Positions 9,825-19,567 are shown, counted from the stretch's first letter. The stretch: 64,000 bases of DNA from Arhodomonas sp052060015 (GCF_052060015.1 NZ_JBPODZ010000008.1:66836-130835); one strand, 5' to 3'. The notes: generated from the letters alone by a model not told the origin. Numbers and translations: made by a program.

Positions 9825-11021
9825 TCACTCCTGCAGCCGTACACGGATGCCTTCGGAGAGACGGTCCCCCGGGTGTGTGATCACCCGCTCGCCGTGCGAG
9901 AGACCCCCGAGCACCTGCGTGCGGAGGCCACTTTGCCGCCCACGTTCCACCGGGCGCAGACGGGCACGACCGTCCTCGGCCACGAACGCCATCCAGCGGT
10001 CCCCCTCACGGAACAATGCACTGGTCGGCACCTGGAGCACATCGTCACCCTGCCATAGGATAAAACGACCCTCGACCCGGTAACCGTCACCAAGCCCTTC
10101 CCAGGCTTCCTTGGGCGAGCGAATGGCCACGCGCACCGGTACGCGCCGCTCCTCGACACCGAGCGCCGAGACCTCCTCGACACCCCGCGGCTCCACTCGG
10201 AGCACCTCCCCGTCCAGAACCGCGTCCCCACCCCAGCGCTCAAGGACCACCGACATCCCCGGGCGCACCCGCACCGCGTCCGGGGACAAGAGCTCGAAGC
10301 GCACCTCCAGGGTGGAGAGGTCGCCGATCTCGAGCACCGGCGCCCCCGCCGCGATCGGCCCCTCGCAGCAGCGGAAGCGCTCCACCACCGTCCCCTCGAT
10401 AGCGGCGCGCACCGGCAACGAGGGCTGCTCCGGCGCCGCCCGCTCGCCATCGGCCACTGCCAGCGTTGCCTCAGCCGCCGCAAGCTCAAAGCGCGCCACC
10501 TCCACCGCGTGCCGGGCGGCACGCTCGCCGGCCATGGCGGCGTCGCGCTCGGCACGAATGCGGTCCATGACCTCGGCGGAGATAAACTCCCGGGCGTGGA
10601 GTTGGCGATGGCGCTGGTATTCGCCCTCCGCCACCTCGCGGCGGGCCCGCTGCGCCTCCAACCCCGCCTCGGCCATAGCCAATCGCGCCCGGGCCGCAGA
10701 GACCGTGTCCCGGGCCTGCTCACGGCTGCGCGCATCCAGGGCCGGCGACGGCAACGCCTCGAGCTCGAAGAGCACCTGACCGGCGGTGACGCGGTCCCCC
10801 GGGTCGAGGTCGACCCGGCGCAGGTAACCGCCGATGGGCGCGGTCACCACATGGGGCTCGGGCAGCCAGGCGCGACCCTCGTCCTCGACGTACTCGGCGA
10901 ACGGCCCGCGCTCGACGAGGGCAACATTGACCGGCACCGGGGCGGGCCAAAGCGCCCAGATCAACGCACCGATGATCGCCATGGCCGCTGCGGCGGCAAT
11001 CCCATTTCTACGTCGACCCAT
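9825..11021 (-). CDS. HlyD/RND-type periplasmic adaptor protein of an ABC exporter
   Basis: A 398-aa membrane-fusion protein. It starts with a signal-anchor helix (about residues 7-26, IAAAAAMAIIGALIWALWP). A lipoyl-like half follows (VVTAPIGGYLRRVDLDPGDRVTAGQVLFEL). An Ala/Arg/Glu-rich coiled-coil hairpin spans about residues 95-195, then the second lipoyl half and a beta-barrel. Such adaptors bridge an inner-membrane transporter and an outer-membrane channel. It is the last gene of a three-gene operon, four bases after the permease, with the ATPase first. No outer-membrane channel gene is nearby; TolC may serve. The substrate is not evident from sequence. Confidence 0.85.
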   Translation of the reverse strand: MGRRRNGIAAAAAMAIIGALIWALWPAPVPVNVALVERGPFAEYVEDEGRAWLPEPHVVTAPIGGYLRRVDLDPGDRVTAGQVLFELEALPSPALDARSREQARDTVSAARARLAMAEAGLEAQRARREVAEGEYQRHRQLHAREFISAEVMDRIRAERDAAMAGERAARHAVEVARFELAAAEATLAVADGERAAPEQPSLPVRAAIEGTVVERFRCCEGPIAAGAPVLEIGDLSTLEVRFELLSPDAVRVRPGMSVVLERWGGDAVLDGEVLRVEPRGVEEVSALGVEERRVPVRVAIRSPKEAWEGLGDGYRVEGRFILWQGDDVLQVPTSALFREGDRWMAFVAEDGRARLRPVERGRQSGLRTQVLGGLSHGERVITHPGDRLSEGIRVRLQE

Positions 11022-11025
11022 TACC

Positions 11026-13392
11026 TTACTCCCCGGTCTTCAGCGCCGAAACCATGTCCAGACGGCGGATCCAGCGGACCACCAGCAGCACCGACAGCGC
11101 CGAGGCACCGAGCACCCCGGCCGCGGCGAACGCGTAGACAGTCGGGGTAATGACAAAGGGTAGGCGCATCAGCTCCATGCTCAGCGCGACATTGAGCAGC
11201 CAGGCGAAGCCCGTACCCAGCAGCCAGCCCACCGGGATGGCCAGCAGGGTGATGAGCGCGATCTCGCCGGCCAGGATCCAGGCCACCTCGCCATGTGTGA
11301 AGCCCAGCACCCGCAGGGTCGCCAGCTCCCGGCCACGTTCGGCGAAGGCGATGCGGGCGTTGTTGTAGACCACTGCGAAGGTGATACAGCCAGCGAGCAC
11401 CAGAAGCAGGCCCATAGTCACCAGCATGGTCCCCTCGATGTAGTCCCGGATCGCCGCCTCGGATCGGCGCAACAATCCCACGCCGGCGATCCGCGGCGCC
11501 GCCCACAGGGCGTCGAATAGCTCCGCCTCCCGGTGACGGTCCGTGAGCAGCCAGGCGCCGGAAACGGCTGGCCCCTCCCGCATCAGCCGATTCACGGCGT
11601 CGCGGGCCATGTAGACCCCGACCCCAACCGGTTCAGCCACCACCGCAGCGATGGGCACGCGTACCGTCTCCCGCCGTCCCTCCAGGATCTCCACGGAGAG
11701 TGACTCCCCCACCGCGACGCCGAGCTGGTCGGCCAGGTAATCGGTGAGCAACAGACCTTGCGCCGGCAGGGTCAGGGGGCGGTGCTGCGCGTCGATCAGG
11801 CCCCGAAGCTGCGGCCGACGGTCCATGCCCAGGATGCTGGTGGTGTAATGCCGCCGGCCGTGGCGCAGGCGCACGGGTACCGAACGATAGCCCTCGGCAA
11901 ACCACACCCCCGGTTGATGCCGGAGGTCGGCGAGCGCCTGCACGGAGGTCACCTCGCTGAATACCACCTGGACGTCGGCCTTCTGGACCAGGCGGTACTG
12001 GACGTCGATCAGTCGTTCCACCGCAGCGAATTGATAGCTGCCGAGCAGCAGCAGGGCCGCCGAGAGCCCGATGCCAAGCACCGACAACGCCGCCTTCAAG
12101 CGATGGCGTGCGAGGTGGCGGAGCACGACCCGGGTGGGTTGGTCGAGGCGACGCCCCAGCCGCGAGCCGGCGAGACGGCCGCGATGGAAACGCTCGGGCA
12201 GCGGCGGTCGCATCGCCTCGGCCGGCCGCAGCCGCGCCGCCGCGCGCACGGCGCCGAAGGTGCCTACTGCCCCGGCACCCCCGGCGACGAGCACGGCGAT
12301 ACCGACCACTCGAGGGCTCAACCGGAAATCGATGTTCGGAAAGCGGAAGTACTCCCGGTACAGCCCGCCGAGTGCCTCCGCGGCCCAGGCGCCGAAGGCC
12401 GCCCCCAGGATACCGCCCATGCCGACCACCACGGCGGTCATCAACGCATAGTGCACGGCGATATCCCAATCGCGATAGCCGAATGCCTTGAGCAGGGCGA
12501 TCTCCCGGCGTTGAGTGCGAATCACCCGCGCCATCAACACACTGAGCAGGAACGCCGAGACACCCAAGAACACGGCGGGCAGCACCAACGCCATACCCCG
12601 CAACTGGTCGATCTCCTCGGCGAGGAAGCGCTCGGAGGGCAACTCGTCGCGGCCGTGGGCGCCGGTACCACCGTAGCGCCCCAGCACGGCGTCGACCCGC
12701 GCGACCACCGCCTCCACCCGGGCCCGGGCCTGGAGGGTGAGCACCACGTCATTGAACGCCCCCTCCATGCCATAGGCGCCGGCAAGGGCGCTGCGGCCCA
12801 TCCACAGCACCCCGTAGCGTCGATAGTCGGGCAATAGGTCCGCCGGCCCCACCTGATAGACGAACTCCGGCGACAGCGCCACCCCACTGACCCGCAGCGC
12901 CTCCAGGCGACCGCGGATGATGGCGGTGATGCGGTCCCCCGGGTGCAGGCCGTGGGCCTCGGCAAAGGCCTCGCTCAATACCACCTGGTCCCTGCGCCCC
13001 GGCTCAGGCAGGCCGCCCTCGCGCAGGTGAAGGCGGTTTACCGCCGGCTGACGGCCGTCCGGAATGGACAGCGCCAACCCGCGCACCGGCTCACCGAAGC
13101 CCGGGATCTGGAGGCGTACCGGGGCCCGGATCCGGGTCTCCACCCGGTTCACCCCGGGCACGGCTACAAGGCGTTCCGCCACCGCCTCCGGGGCCCGCTT
13201 GAGGGTGACGAACACGTCGGCCAGCGCTTGATCCCGGTAAAAGGCCCCGCGGCTGCGCTCCATGGCCTCGAGACTGGTCACCGAGAGGATCAGGGTCATC
13301 ACGCCGGCGCCGATCACCACGGCGATCGCCGTGGTCTGCGCCCCCAGACGAATCAGGTCCCGAAGGAGCTTGCGCCGCAGCGTTCGCACCAC
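11026..13392 (-). CDS. ABC transporter permease, tandem FtsX/MacB-like
   Basis: A 788-aa inner-membrane protein with a duplicated layout. TM1 is at about residues 18-38, followed by a large periplasmic MacB_PCD-like domain and three helices about 265-385 (first FtsX domain). The second half repeats this: a helix near 435-455, a periplasmic domain, and helices about 665-780. This is the permease pattern of LolCDE/MacB-type mechanotransmission transporters rather than import systems. There is no ATPase domain in the polypeptide; the separate ATPase is encoded two bases upstream. The substrate is unknown; candidates are lipophilic compounds, lipoproteins or peptides. Confidence 0.85.
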   Translation of the reverse strand: MVRTLRRKLLRDLIRLGAQTTAIAVVIGAGVMTLILSVTSLEAMERSRGAFYRDQALADVFVTLKRAPEAVAERLVAVPGVNRVETRIRAPVRLQIPGFGEPVRGLALSIPDGRQPAVNRLHLREGGLPEPGRRDQVVLSEAFAEAHGLHPGDRITAIIRGRLEALRVSGVALSPEFVYQVGPADLLPDYRRYGVLWMGRSALAGAYGMEGAFNDVVLTLQARARVEAVVARVDAVLGRYGGTGAHGRDELPSERFLAEEIDQLRGMALVLPAVFLGVSAFLLSVLMARVIRTQRREIALLKAFGYRDWDIAVHYALMTAVVVGMGGILGAAFGAWAAEALGGLYREYFRFPNIDFRLSPRVVGIAVLVAGGAGAVGTFGAVRAAARLRPAEAMRPPLPERFHRGRLAGSRLGRRLDQPTRVVLRHLARHRLKAALSVLGIGLSAALLLLGSYQFAAVERLIDVQYRLVQKADVQVVFSEVTSVQALADLRHQPGVWFAEGYRSVPVRLRHGRRHYTTSILGMDRRPQLRGLIDAQHRPLTLPAQGLLLTDYLADQLGVAVGESLSVEILEGRRETVRVPIAAVVAEPVGVGVYMARDAVNRLMREGPAVSGAWLLTDRHREAELFDALWAAPRIAGVGLLRRSEAAIRDYIEGTMLVTMGLLLVLAGCITFAVVYNNARIAFAERGRELATLRVLGFTHGEVAWILAGEIALITLLAIPVGWLLGTGFAWLLNVALSMELMRLPFVITPTVYAFAAAGVLGASALSVLLVVRWIRRLDMVSALKTGE

Positions 13393-13394
13393 GC

Positions 13395-14114
<720 letters not shown>

Positions 14115-14220
14115 CGCCGTCCTCCCTGCCCTGCTGGCCGGTCCATGGTGTCACGAAGCGGCGGGGCGTTCACTGCGGGGGGTCACGAAGCGGCGGTAGT
14201 GGCCACAAGAAAGGGTCAGA

Positions 14221-14250
14221 AGAAGAAAGGGCCAGGAGGCCCCAGCCCTT
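14221..14250 (-). terminator. Probable terminator of the Pro-Arg-His-Lys tRNA operon
   Basis: On the minus strand AAGGGC and GCCCTT arms around a 12-base loop, followed by TCTTCTTCT, 9 bases beyond tRNA-Lys. Confidence 0.5.
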
Positions 14251-14258
14251 CAACAGGA

Positions 14259-14334
<76 letters not shown>

Positions 14335-14341
14335 GCTTGTC

Positions 14342-14418
14342 TGGGGTGAGCGATGGGATTTGAACCCACGACCGCCGGAGCCACAATCCGGTGCTCTACC
14401 AACTGAGCTACGCCCACC
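14342..14418 (-). tRNA. tRNA-His (anticodon GTG)
   Basis: The extra 5' G (position -1) faces the C discriminator as required for tRNA-His. The anticodon loop TTGTGGC carries GTG and CCA is encoded. Confidence 0.96.
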
Positions 14419-14438
14419 ATTGTCTGTGCACTGTCAAC

Positions 14439-14515
14439 TGGCGCGCCCGGCAGGACTCGAACCTGCAACCCTCGGCTTAGAAGGCCGATGCTCTGTCCGG
14501 TTGAGCTACGGGCGC
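14439..14515 (-). tRNA. tRNA-Arg (anticodon TCT)
   Basis: Acceptor GCGCCCG pairs with CGGGCGC, the anticodon loop CTTCTAA carries TCT, and CCA is encoded. It reads rare AGA codons. Confidence 0.96.
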
Positions 14516-14572
14516 GTAACCCACAGCCTCAAGCCTCGGCACCCGCCGGGTCGCCCAGCGTGGCGGCGGAAC

Positions 14573-14649
14573 TGGTCGGGGTGGAGGGATTTGAACCCCC
14601 GACATCCTGCCCCCAAAGCAGGCGCGCTACCAGACTGCGCTACACCCCG
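14573..14649 (-). tRNA. tRNA-Pro (anticodon TGG)
   Basis: Acceptor CGGGGTG pairs with CACCCCG, the anticodon loop TTTGGGG carries TGG, and CCA is encoded. First gene of the tRNA operon. Confidence 0.96.
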
Positions 14650-14706
14650 TGCATCGATCGCCGGGTCACACCGGGCAGGCGTTCAGCCGTCGCCGTAGAC
14701 GCCGGA

Positions 14707-14735
14707 ATACTACGCAGGCGCCCGTGGCACGTCAA
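14707..14735 (-). promoter_or_regulatory. Promoter of the tRNA Pro-Arg-His-Lys operon
   Basis: On the minus strand TTGACG, exactly 17 bases, TAGTAT: 5 of 6 matches in -35 and 5 of 6 in -10. The start is predicted about 50 bases before tRNA-Pro. Confidence 0.75.
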
Positions 14736-14821
14736 GCGCGGAATATTGAGCGCCCTACCGGCAAGTGAGAGAATTCGCGGCCTGTCCATCGGCGGTCGGC
14801 ACACCCTGGGAGGAACTACGA

Positions 14822-15673
14822 ATGAGCGCGAGCATCATCGACGGCAAGGCCATCGCCGCGCGGCTGCGCCACCACATCGCCGAGCGCGTCCAGGCCCACG
14901 CCGACGAAGGTGGCCGCCCCCCGGGGCTCGCCGTCATTCAGGTCGGCGAAGACCCCGCTTCCCGGGTGTATGTGCGCAAGAAACGCGAGGACTGCTCCGA
15001 GGTGGGCATCCAATCCTACGCCCACGATTTGGACGCCGAGACCAGCGAGGGCGAGCTGCTGGCGCTGGTCAACGAGCTCAACACCGACCCCGCGGTGGAC
15101 GGGATCCTGGTCCAGCTGCCGCTGCCCGGGCACATCGATGCCCAGCGGGTGATCGAAACCATCCACCCGGACAAGGACGTGGACGGCTTCCACCCCGTCA
15201 ACGTGGGCCGCCTGGCCCTCCGTCTGCCCGGGCTTCGCTCCTGCACCCCCCGCGGTGTAATGACCCTGCTCGAGCACAGCGCCATCGAGCTCTCCGGACG
15301 AGACGCCGTGGTCATCGGCCAGTCCAACATCGTTGGCCGGCCCATGGCCCTGGAGCTGCTCAACGCCCGCTGCACCGTCACCATCTGCCACAGCCGCACC
15401 CGCGGGCTGGCGGAGAAGGTCCGCGCCGCGGACGTCGTGGTGGCCGCCGTGGGCCGCCCGGGCTTCGTCCTCGGCGAATGGATCAAGCAGGGCGCGATCG
15501 TCATCGACGTGGGCATCAACCGCAATGACGCCGGCCGCCTGGTGGGGGACGTCGACTACGATGCCGCCGCCGCCCGGGCCGGCTGGATCACGCCAGTACC
15601 CGGTGGCGTCGGTCCCATGACCCGCGCCACCTTGCTGGCCAACACCCTCCAGGCGGCGGGCCTGGAACGCTGA
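14822..15673 (+). CDS. folD: Bifunctional methylene-THF dehydrogenase / methenyl-THF cyclohydrolase
   Basis: It interconverts 5,10-methylene- and 10-formyl-tetrahydrofolate with NADP in the cytoplasm. It is 283 aa, normal for FolD. Motifs: VYVRKKREDCSEVGI containing the catalytic Lys, DGILVQLPLPGHID, DVDGFHP, and the Rossmann segment GRDAVVIGQSNIVGRPMA. The closing PVPGGVGPMT is also present. GGGAGGAA lies about 8 bases before the ATG at 14822; the in-frame codon further upstream has no such site. It stands alone and converges on uraD with one base between stop codons. Confidence 0.97.
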   Translation: MSASIIDGKAIAARLRHHIAERVQAHADEGGRPPGLAVIQVGEDPASRVYVRKKREDCSEVGIQSYAHDLDAETSEGELLALVNELNTDPAVDGILVQLPLPGHIDAQRVIETIHPDKDVDGFHPVNVGRLALRLPGLRSCTPRGVMTLLEHSAIELSGRDAVVIGQSNIVGRPMALELLNARCTVTICHSRTRGLAEKVRAADVVVAAVGRPGFVLGEWIKQGAIVIDVGINRNDAGRLVGDVDYDAAAARAGWITPVPGGVGPMTRATLLANTLQAAGLER

Positions 15674-15674
15674 C

Positions 15675-16196
15675 TCACCCAGCACGGGCGCGCAAACGCA
15701 GCCGCGCAATGCGGTTGACCTGCTCGACGGCGGTGCGCCGTTCCTCGTCGGCGTCGTTGGCGAGACGGGTCTCGAAGGCGGTCAGGATGTCCCGGCGGTG
15801 GAAGCCCTTCACCGCCATCACGAAGGGCATACCGAAGCGCTCCCGATAGGCCCGATTGAGCGCCTGGAAGCGCTCCAGCTCCTCCGGCGTACACTGGTCG
15901 AGCCCCGCCCCCGCCTGTTCCCGACCGGAGTCCTCGGTGAGGGTGCCGCCCAACGCCGCCTTACCAGCCAGGTCGGGATGGGCCCGGATGACGGCCATTT
16001 GGTCCTCCGCGGCGGCCTCCCGGAGCACCGCCGCCATCGCCGCAGCGAGGGCCTCGGGATCGTCCTCCACCGGCGTCAGCCCCTGACGATACGCCTCCCG
16101 CGCCACCCACGGTGAGTGCTCGTAGACATCCCCGTAAGTGGCGACGAAGGCCTCCTCGTCGAGCTCGCTGGGCCGGGGTCGAAGTGTGGATGCCAT
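15675..16196 (-). CDS. uraD: OHCU decarboxylase (urate catabolism, third step)
   Basis: It decarboxylates 2-oxo-4-hydroxy-4-carboxy-5-ureidoimidazoline to S-allantoin. It is 173 aa. The family active-site His is in IRAHPDLAG, the catalytic Glu in the following LTEDSGREQAG loop, and the RFGMPFVMAVKG block and C-terminal EQVNRIARLRLR helix are typical. The ATG at 16196 is preceded by GAGGGG. It is divergent from uraH-puuD across a 119-base region that carries a TGTATACA palindrome. Together the three genes convert urate to allantoin. Confidence 0.93.
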   Translation of the reverse strand: MASTLRPRPSELDEEAFVATYGDVYEHSPWVAREAYRQGLTPVEDDPEALAAAMAAVLREAAAEDQMAVIRAHPDLAGKAALGGTLTEDSGREQAGAGLDQCTPEELERFQALNRAYRERFGMPFVMAVKGFHRRDILTAFETRLANDADEERRTAVEQVNRIARLRLRARAG

Positions 16197-16236
16197 CAGC
16201 GGTTTCCCCTCGGAAGGTTCCCGACGCGCCACTAAC

Positions 16237-16244
16237 TGTATACA
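16237..16244. promoter_or_regulatory. Candidate GntR-family operator (TGTATACA) between uraD and uraH
   Basis: A perfect 8-base palindrome in the uraD/uraH divergent promoter region. FCD-type GntR regulators commonly bind sites of the form TnGTnnnACnA, such as TTGTATACAA. The cluster encodes one such regulator (17972). The same bases may act as a -10 box for uraD on the minus strand. Confidence 0.5.
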
Positions 16245-16251
16245 TTTCCGG

Positions 16252-16280
16252 TTGCGGCTGTCGACACTTTGGTCTATACC
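16252..16280 (+). promoter_or_regulatory. Promoter of uraH-puuD
   Basis: TTGCGG, 17 bases, TATACC, 36 bases before the uraH start. Both boxes are moderate matches. The -10 lies in the near-palindrome GGTCTATACC, a possible second regulator half-site. Confidence 0.5.
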
Positions 16281-16315
16281 TCCCGCGAACCGGTGACCAA
16301 CGGGGAGAAGACGAC

Positions 16316-16669
16316 ATGGGCCGACTCACCACCCATATCCTGGATACCGCCCAAGGACATCCCGGTGCCGGCATCCGCATCGAACTTCGCCGGATGGAAA
16401 ACGGCAACCCACGGCCCATCAAAGAAGCGGTGACCAATGGGGACGGGCGGGTGGACGCGCCACTGCTCGAGGGCGAGGCACTGACCGCCGGCGACTATGA
16501 GCTCGTCTTTCACGTGGGGGACTACTTCGACGGCTCGGGGCTGGGCACGGAGAGTCCGCGCTTTCTCAACGAGGTGGTAATCCGCTTCGGTGTCGCCCGC
16601 CCCGATGAGCATTATCACGTCCCGCTGCTCATCTCGCCCTACGGCTACACCACCTACCGCGGCAGCTGA
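16316..16669 (+). CDS. uraH: 5-hydroxyisourate hydrolase (transthyretin-like)
   Basis: It hydrolyses 5-hydroxyisourate to OHCU, the second step of urate breakdown. It is 117 aa, the family length. It carries THILDTAQGHPG at the N terminus with the active-site His, the central TNGDGRVDAPL, the HYHVPLLISP segment, and the C-terminal YGYTTYRGS that closes the active site. The frame extends far upstream, but the family start and the promoter place the ATG at 16316, preceded by GGGGAGAAG. puuD follows after five bases. Confidence 0.95.
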   Translation: MGRLTTHILDTAQGHPGAGIRIELRRMENGNPRPIKEAVTNGDGRVDAPLLEGEALTAGDYELVFHVGDYFDGSGLGTESPRFLNEVVIRFGVARPDEHYHVPLLISPYGYTTYRGS

Positions 16670-16674
16670 CCCCC

Positions 16675-17883
16675 ATGGAGGCGGCGCTCGCCGAGTGGTC
16701 GGGCCTGCTGGTCCGCTGGCTGCATCTCATCGCCGGCGTGGCCTGGATCGGCGCGTCGTTCTACTTCAACTGGTTGGAGAACCACCTCGAGCGTACGGGC
16801 CGGCCCGAGGGGATCGCCGGCGAGCTCTGGGCGGTCCACGGCGGCGGCTTCTACTTCGTTCGGAAGTATGCCGTGGCACCGCCACAGCTGCCCGAACGAC
16901 TGCACTGGTTCAAGTGGGAGGCCTACTCCACCTGGATTACCGGCTTCCTGCTACTGATTGTCGTCTATTACCACAATGCCGGCACGATGATGCTCGGCAC
17001 CGCCGGGGTGCTGGCACCGTGGCAGGCGGTAGCCCTGGGGCTGGCCACGCTGGTGGTCAGCTGGCTGGTCTACGATGCGCTGTGCCGGCAGCTCGGCCAT
17101 CGGCCGGGGTGGCTCGCGACCCTCATCACCGTGCTCCTGGTGCTGCTCGCCTGGGGGCTGTCGACGCTGCTCAGTGGCCGCGCGGCGTACATCCACGTGG
17201 GCGCGGCCGTCGGCACTTGCATGGTGGCCAACGTGTTCTTCGTCATCATCCCGTCCCAGAAGGAGCTGGTTCGCGCCATGGAGCAGGGACGGGCGCCGGA
17301 CCCGCGCCACGGCAAGGCCGGGCTGCTGCGCAGCCGCCACAACAACTATCTCACCCTGCCGGTGCTGTTCATCATGATCAGCAACCACTACCCGAGCACC
17401 TACGCCCAGGAATGGAACTGGGCGATCCTCGCGGCGCTGTCGGTAATCAGTGTGGCGGTGCGCCACTACTTCAACATCCGCCACCGTCCGGGACGGTCCA
17501 AGGCCTTGATTCTTCCGGCCAGTGCCCTCGCCTTTGCCGCCGTGGCGATTGCGGCGAGCCCGGCACTGCACGAGCCGTTCACCGGTGGCCCAAACGGGCC
17601 TAGCGCGGCGGTCACCGAGGAGGTAGCGTCCGCCGAGATCCAGGGAATCATCCAGTCCCGTTGCACCGCCTGCCACGCCGAGGAGCCGAGCTTCGCCGGT
17701 TACGCCAGCCCGCCGGCGGGCGTGGTACTGGAGACGCCCGCGGAGATTCGACGCCAGCGCGAGGCGATCGCCCGGGTAGCGGTGGACAGCGACTATATGC
17801 CACTGGCCAACATCACGGAGATGACCGAGGACGAACGCCGGCGCCTCGGGGCCTGGATCGCCGCAGCGGAACAAGACCCATGA
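16675..17883 (+). CDS. puuD: Urate hydroxylase PuuD (membrane urate oxidase with cytochrome c domain)
   Basis: An inner-membrane urate oxidase that replaces the soluble cofactor-free uricase; electrons leave through a cytochrome c domain rather than directly to oxygen. It is 402 aa. The N-terminal DUF989 membrane region spans about residues 10-290 with some eight helices and family motifs HLIAGVAWIGASFYFNW and NNYLTLPVLFIM. The C-terminal domain has one CxxCH heme site (CTACH at residues 330-334) and a later Met (YMPLANITEMT) as likely axial ligand. The start follows five bases after uraH, so the two are one transcript. Confidence 0.92.
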   Translation: MEAALAEWSGLLVRWLHLIAGVAWIGASFYFNWLENHLERTGRPEGIAGELWAVHGGGFYFVRKYAVAPPQLPERLHWFKWEAYSTWITGFLLLIVVYYHNAGTMMLGTAGVLAPWQAVALGLATLVVSWLVYDALCRQLGHRPGWLATLITVLLVLLAWGLSTLLSGRAAYIHVGAAVGTCMVANVFFVIIPSQKELVRAMEQGRAPDPRHGKAGLLRSRHNNYLTLPVLFIMISNHYPSTYAQEWNWAILAALSVISVAVRHYFNIRHRPGRSKALILPASALAFAAVAIAASPALHEPFTGGPNGPSAAVTEEVASAEIQGIIQSRCTACHAEEPSFAGYASPPAGVVLETPAEIRRQREAIARVAVDSDYMPLANITEMTEDERRRLGAWIAAAEQDP

Positions 17884-17971
17884 TCCCCGTGGGGGCGGTT
17901 TGCCAAAGGGCCGGCGGAATGGCTAAATTCGGACCAGGGAGCCCCATGAGCAGCCCCGACGAGCCACACTG

Positions 17972-18700
17972 ATGACCGAACGGAAGGAATCCCCGCCCCT
18001 CGCGCCGCCCGGCCTCGCGCCGGAGGCCGGGCGGCGCTCCACGGACGAGACCATTTACCGGACAATCTACAACGCCGTGCTCACCCAGCGACTGCCCCCG
18101 GGCACCCGGCTCCCGGAGGTCAGCCTCGGCAAGCTCTTCGGGGTGAGCCGCTCGGTGATACGCAAGGCCTTGGCGCGGCTCGATGGCGACCAGCTCGTGA
18201 CCCGCCGACCCAACCAGGTGGCCATCGTGGCCCGCCCCAGCGTCGAGGAGACACGGCATATCTTTGACGCGCGCCGCCTCGTGGAGGCGGAGGTGGTCCG
18301 TCAGCTCGCGGGTGTGCGGGCGCAGGTGGTGGAGCAGTGTCTGCGCGAGATCATCGCCGACGAACACGCCGCCCACCAGGAGGCCCGGGAGGACGAGCGG
18401 GTCCAGCACTCCATGGCCTTCCACCTGTGCATCGCCGACCATGCCCCCAACGCCGTGCTCGGACGCATGCTCCGCGAGTTGGTGATCCGCACCTCAATCG
18501 TCATCGCGCTGTACAAGGCACCAGGCATGAGCGCCTGTTACCTGGGGGATGACCACCAGGCCCTCGCCGACGCCCTGTCCGCCGGGCACGGAGACGAGGC
18601 CGCCCGACGGGCGCGCGAACATCTGGATGCCCTGGAGGCGCGCCTGAGCCTCGAGGAGCAGCCACGCCCCGTGGATTTGGCGGATATCCTCAAGCACTGA
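17972..18700 (+). CDS. GntR-family (FCD) transcriptional regulator
   Basis: A 242-aa regulator. The N-terminal winged helix-turn-helix (about 25-90) includes LPPGTRLPEVSLGKLFGVSRSVIRKALARLDGDQLV. The C-terminal all-helical FCD ligand domain (about 95-225) has the metal/ligand His and Asp pattern (FDARRLVEAE, MAFHLCIAD, DDHQALADALSAGHGDEA). It lies 88 bases after puuD on the same strand, so it is the likely controller of the urate genes through the TGTATACA site at 16237. The ligand is unknown; a purine-catabolism intermediate is a reasonable guess. It ends four bases from the convergent hyi. Confidence 0.88.
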   Translation: MTERKESPPLAPPGLAPEAGRRSTDETIYRTIYNAVLTQRLPPGTRLPEVSLGKLFGVSRSVIRKALARLDGDQLVTRRPNQVAIVARPSVEETRHIFDARRLVEAEVVRQLAGVRAQVVEQCLREIIADEHAAHQEAREDERVQHSMAFHLCIADHAPNAVLGRMLRELVIRTSIVIALYKAPGMSACYLGDDHQALADALSAGHGDEAARRAREHLDALEARLSLEEQPRPVDLADILKH

Positions 18701-18704
18701 AACC

Positions 18705-19487
18705 TCAACGGTCCAGGTAGTCCGCCGCCCATGCGAGACTGGCTGCGGTGTCTCCCGAGGGACGGTATTCGCAGCCTACCCATCCCCGGTATCCCCACTC
18801 ATCGAGGCGGTCGAGGAGATAGGGATAATGGATCTCGCCGGTCCCCGGTTCATGCCGGCCGGGGTTATCGGCAATCTGGATATGACCGATGCGGGCGAGA
18901 TTCGCCTCCATCGTGCGCGCCAGATCCCCTTCCATCACCTGCATGTGGTAGACGTCATATTGCAGCGCGAGGTTATCGGCGCCGGCCTCGTCGAGTATGG
19001 CCAGCGCGTCGGCGGAACGGTGGACGAGAAAACCGGGGATATCCCGCGTATTGATGGCCTCCAGCAGCAGCGTCACCCCCGCCTGCCCGAACCGCGGGGC
19101 CGCCTCGGCGAGGCTCGCTACCAGAGTGGAACGGGCCTCGGCGGTGTCCACCCCCTCCGGCAGACACCCCGCCAGGCAGTGGACACGCCGGCAGTCCAGC
19201 GCCCGTGCATAAGTGATCGCCTCCTCCAACCCTTCGCGGAATTCCTCGCGACGCAGGGGATGGCAGGCGATGCCGCGCTCGCCGGCGTCCCAATCGCCTG
19301 GCGGTAGGTTGAACAGCACCTGGGTGAGGCCGTTTTCCACCAGCAACTCCTGGAGCTGCTGCGGCGGATAGTCATAGGGGAAGAGGTATTCCACGCCGCG
19401 GAAGCCGGCGTCGGCGGCCGCCTTGAAACGATCGAGGAAATCATACTCGGTGAACAGCAGCGAGAGGTTGGCGGCGAGGCGTGGCAT
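18705..19487 (-). CDS. hyi: Hydroxypyruvate isomerase
   Basis: A xylose-isomerase-like TIM barrel of 260 aa that interconverts hydroxypyruvate and tartronate semialdehyde in glyoxylate metabolism. Family features: MPRLAANLSLLFTEYDFLDR start, FNLPPGDWDAGERGIACHP, catalytic Glu in LLLEAINTRDIPGF, QYDVYHMQVMEGDL, and the second Glu in GCEYRP. Glyoxylate is the end product of allantoin breakdown, which fits the neighbouring urate genes; glyoxylate carboligase and tartronate semialdehyde reductase are not in this window. ATG 19487 is chosen for the family start MPRLAAN. Upstream on the same strand is a small unknown gene, then a divergent IclR regulator. Confidence 0.9.
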   Translation of the reverse strand: MPRLAANLSLLFTEYDFLDRFKAAADAGFRGVEYLFPYDYPPQQLQELLVENGLTQVLFNLPPGDWDAGERGIACHPLRREEFREGLEEAITYARALDCRRVHCLAGCLPEGVDTAEARSTLVASLAEAAPRFGQAGVTLLLEAINTRDIPGFLVHRSADALAILDEAGADNLALQYDVYHMQVMEGDLARTMEANLARIGHIQIADNPGRHEPGTGEIHYPYLLDRLDEWGYRGWVGCEYRPSGDTAASLAWAADYLDR

Positions 19488-19567
19488 GGCGGCTCCTGCG
19501 GCGTGAGTGTGCACCGCAAGTGTAGCCGAGCCGCCCTGGGCCTTTCACCGCCCGCGCGGGGGCACGC

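Noticed and set aside
16112..16315. Long N-terminal extension of uraH
   Set aside because: It would cover the divergent promoter and part of uraD; 5-HIU hydrolase starts at GRLTTHILD.
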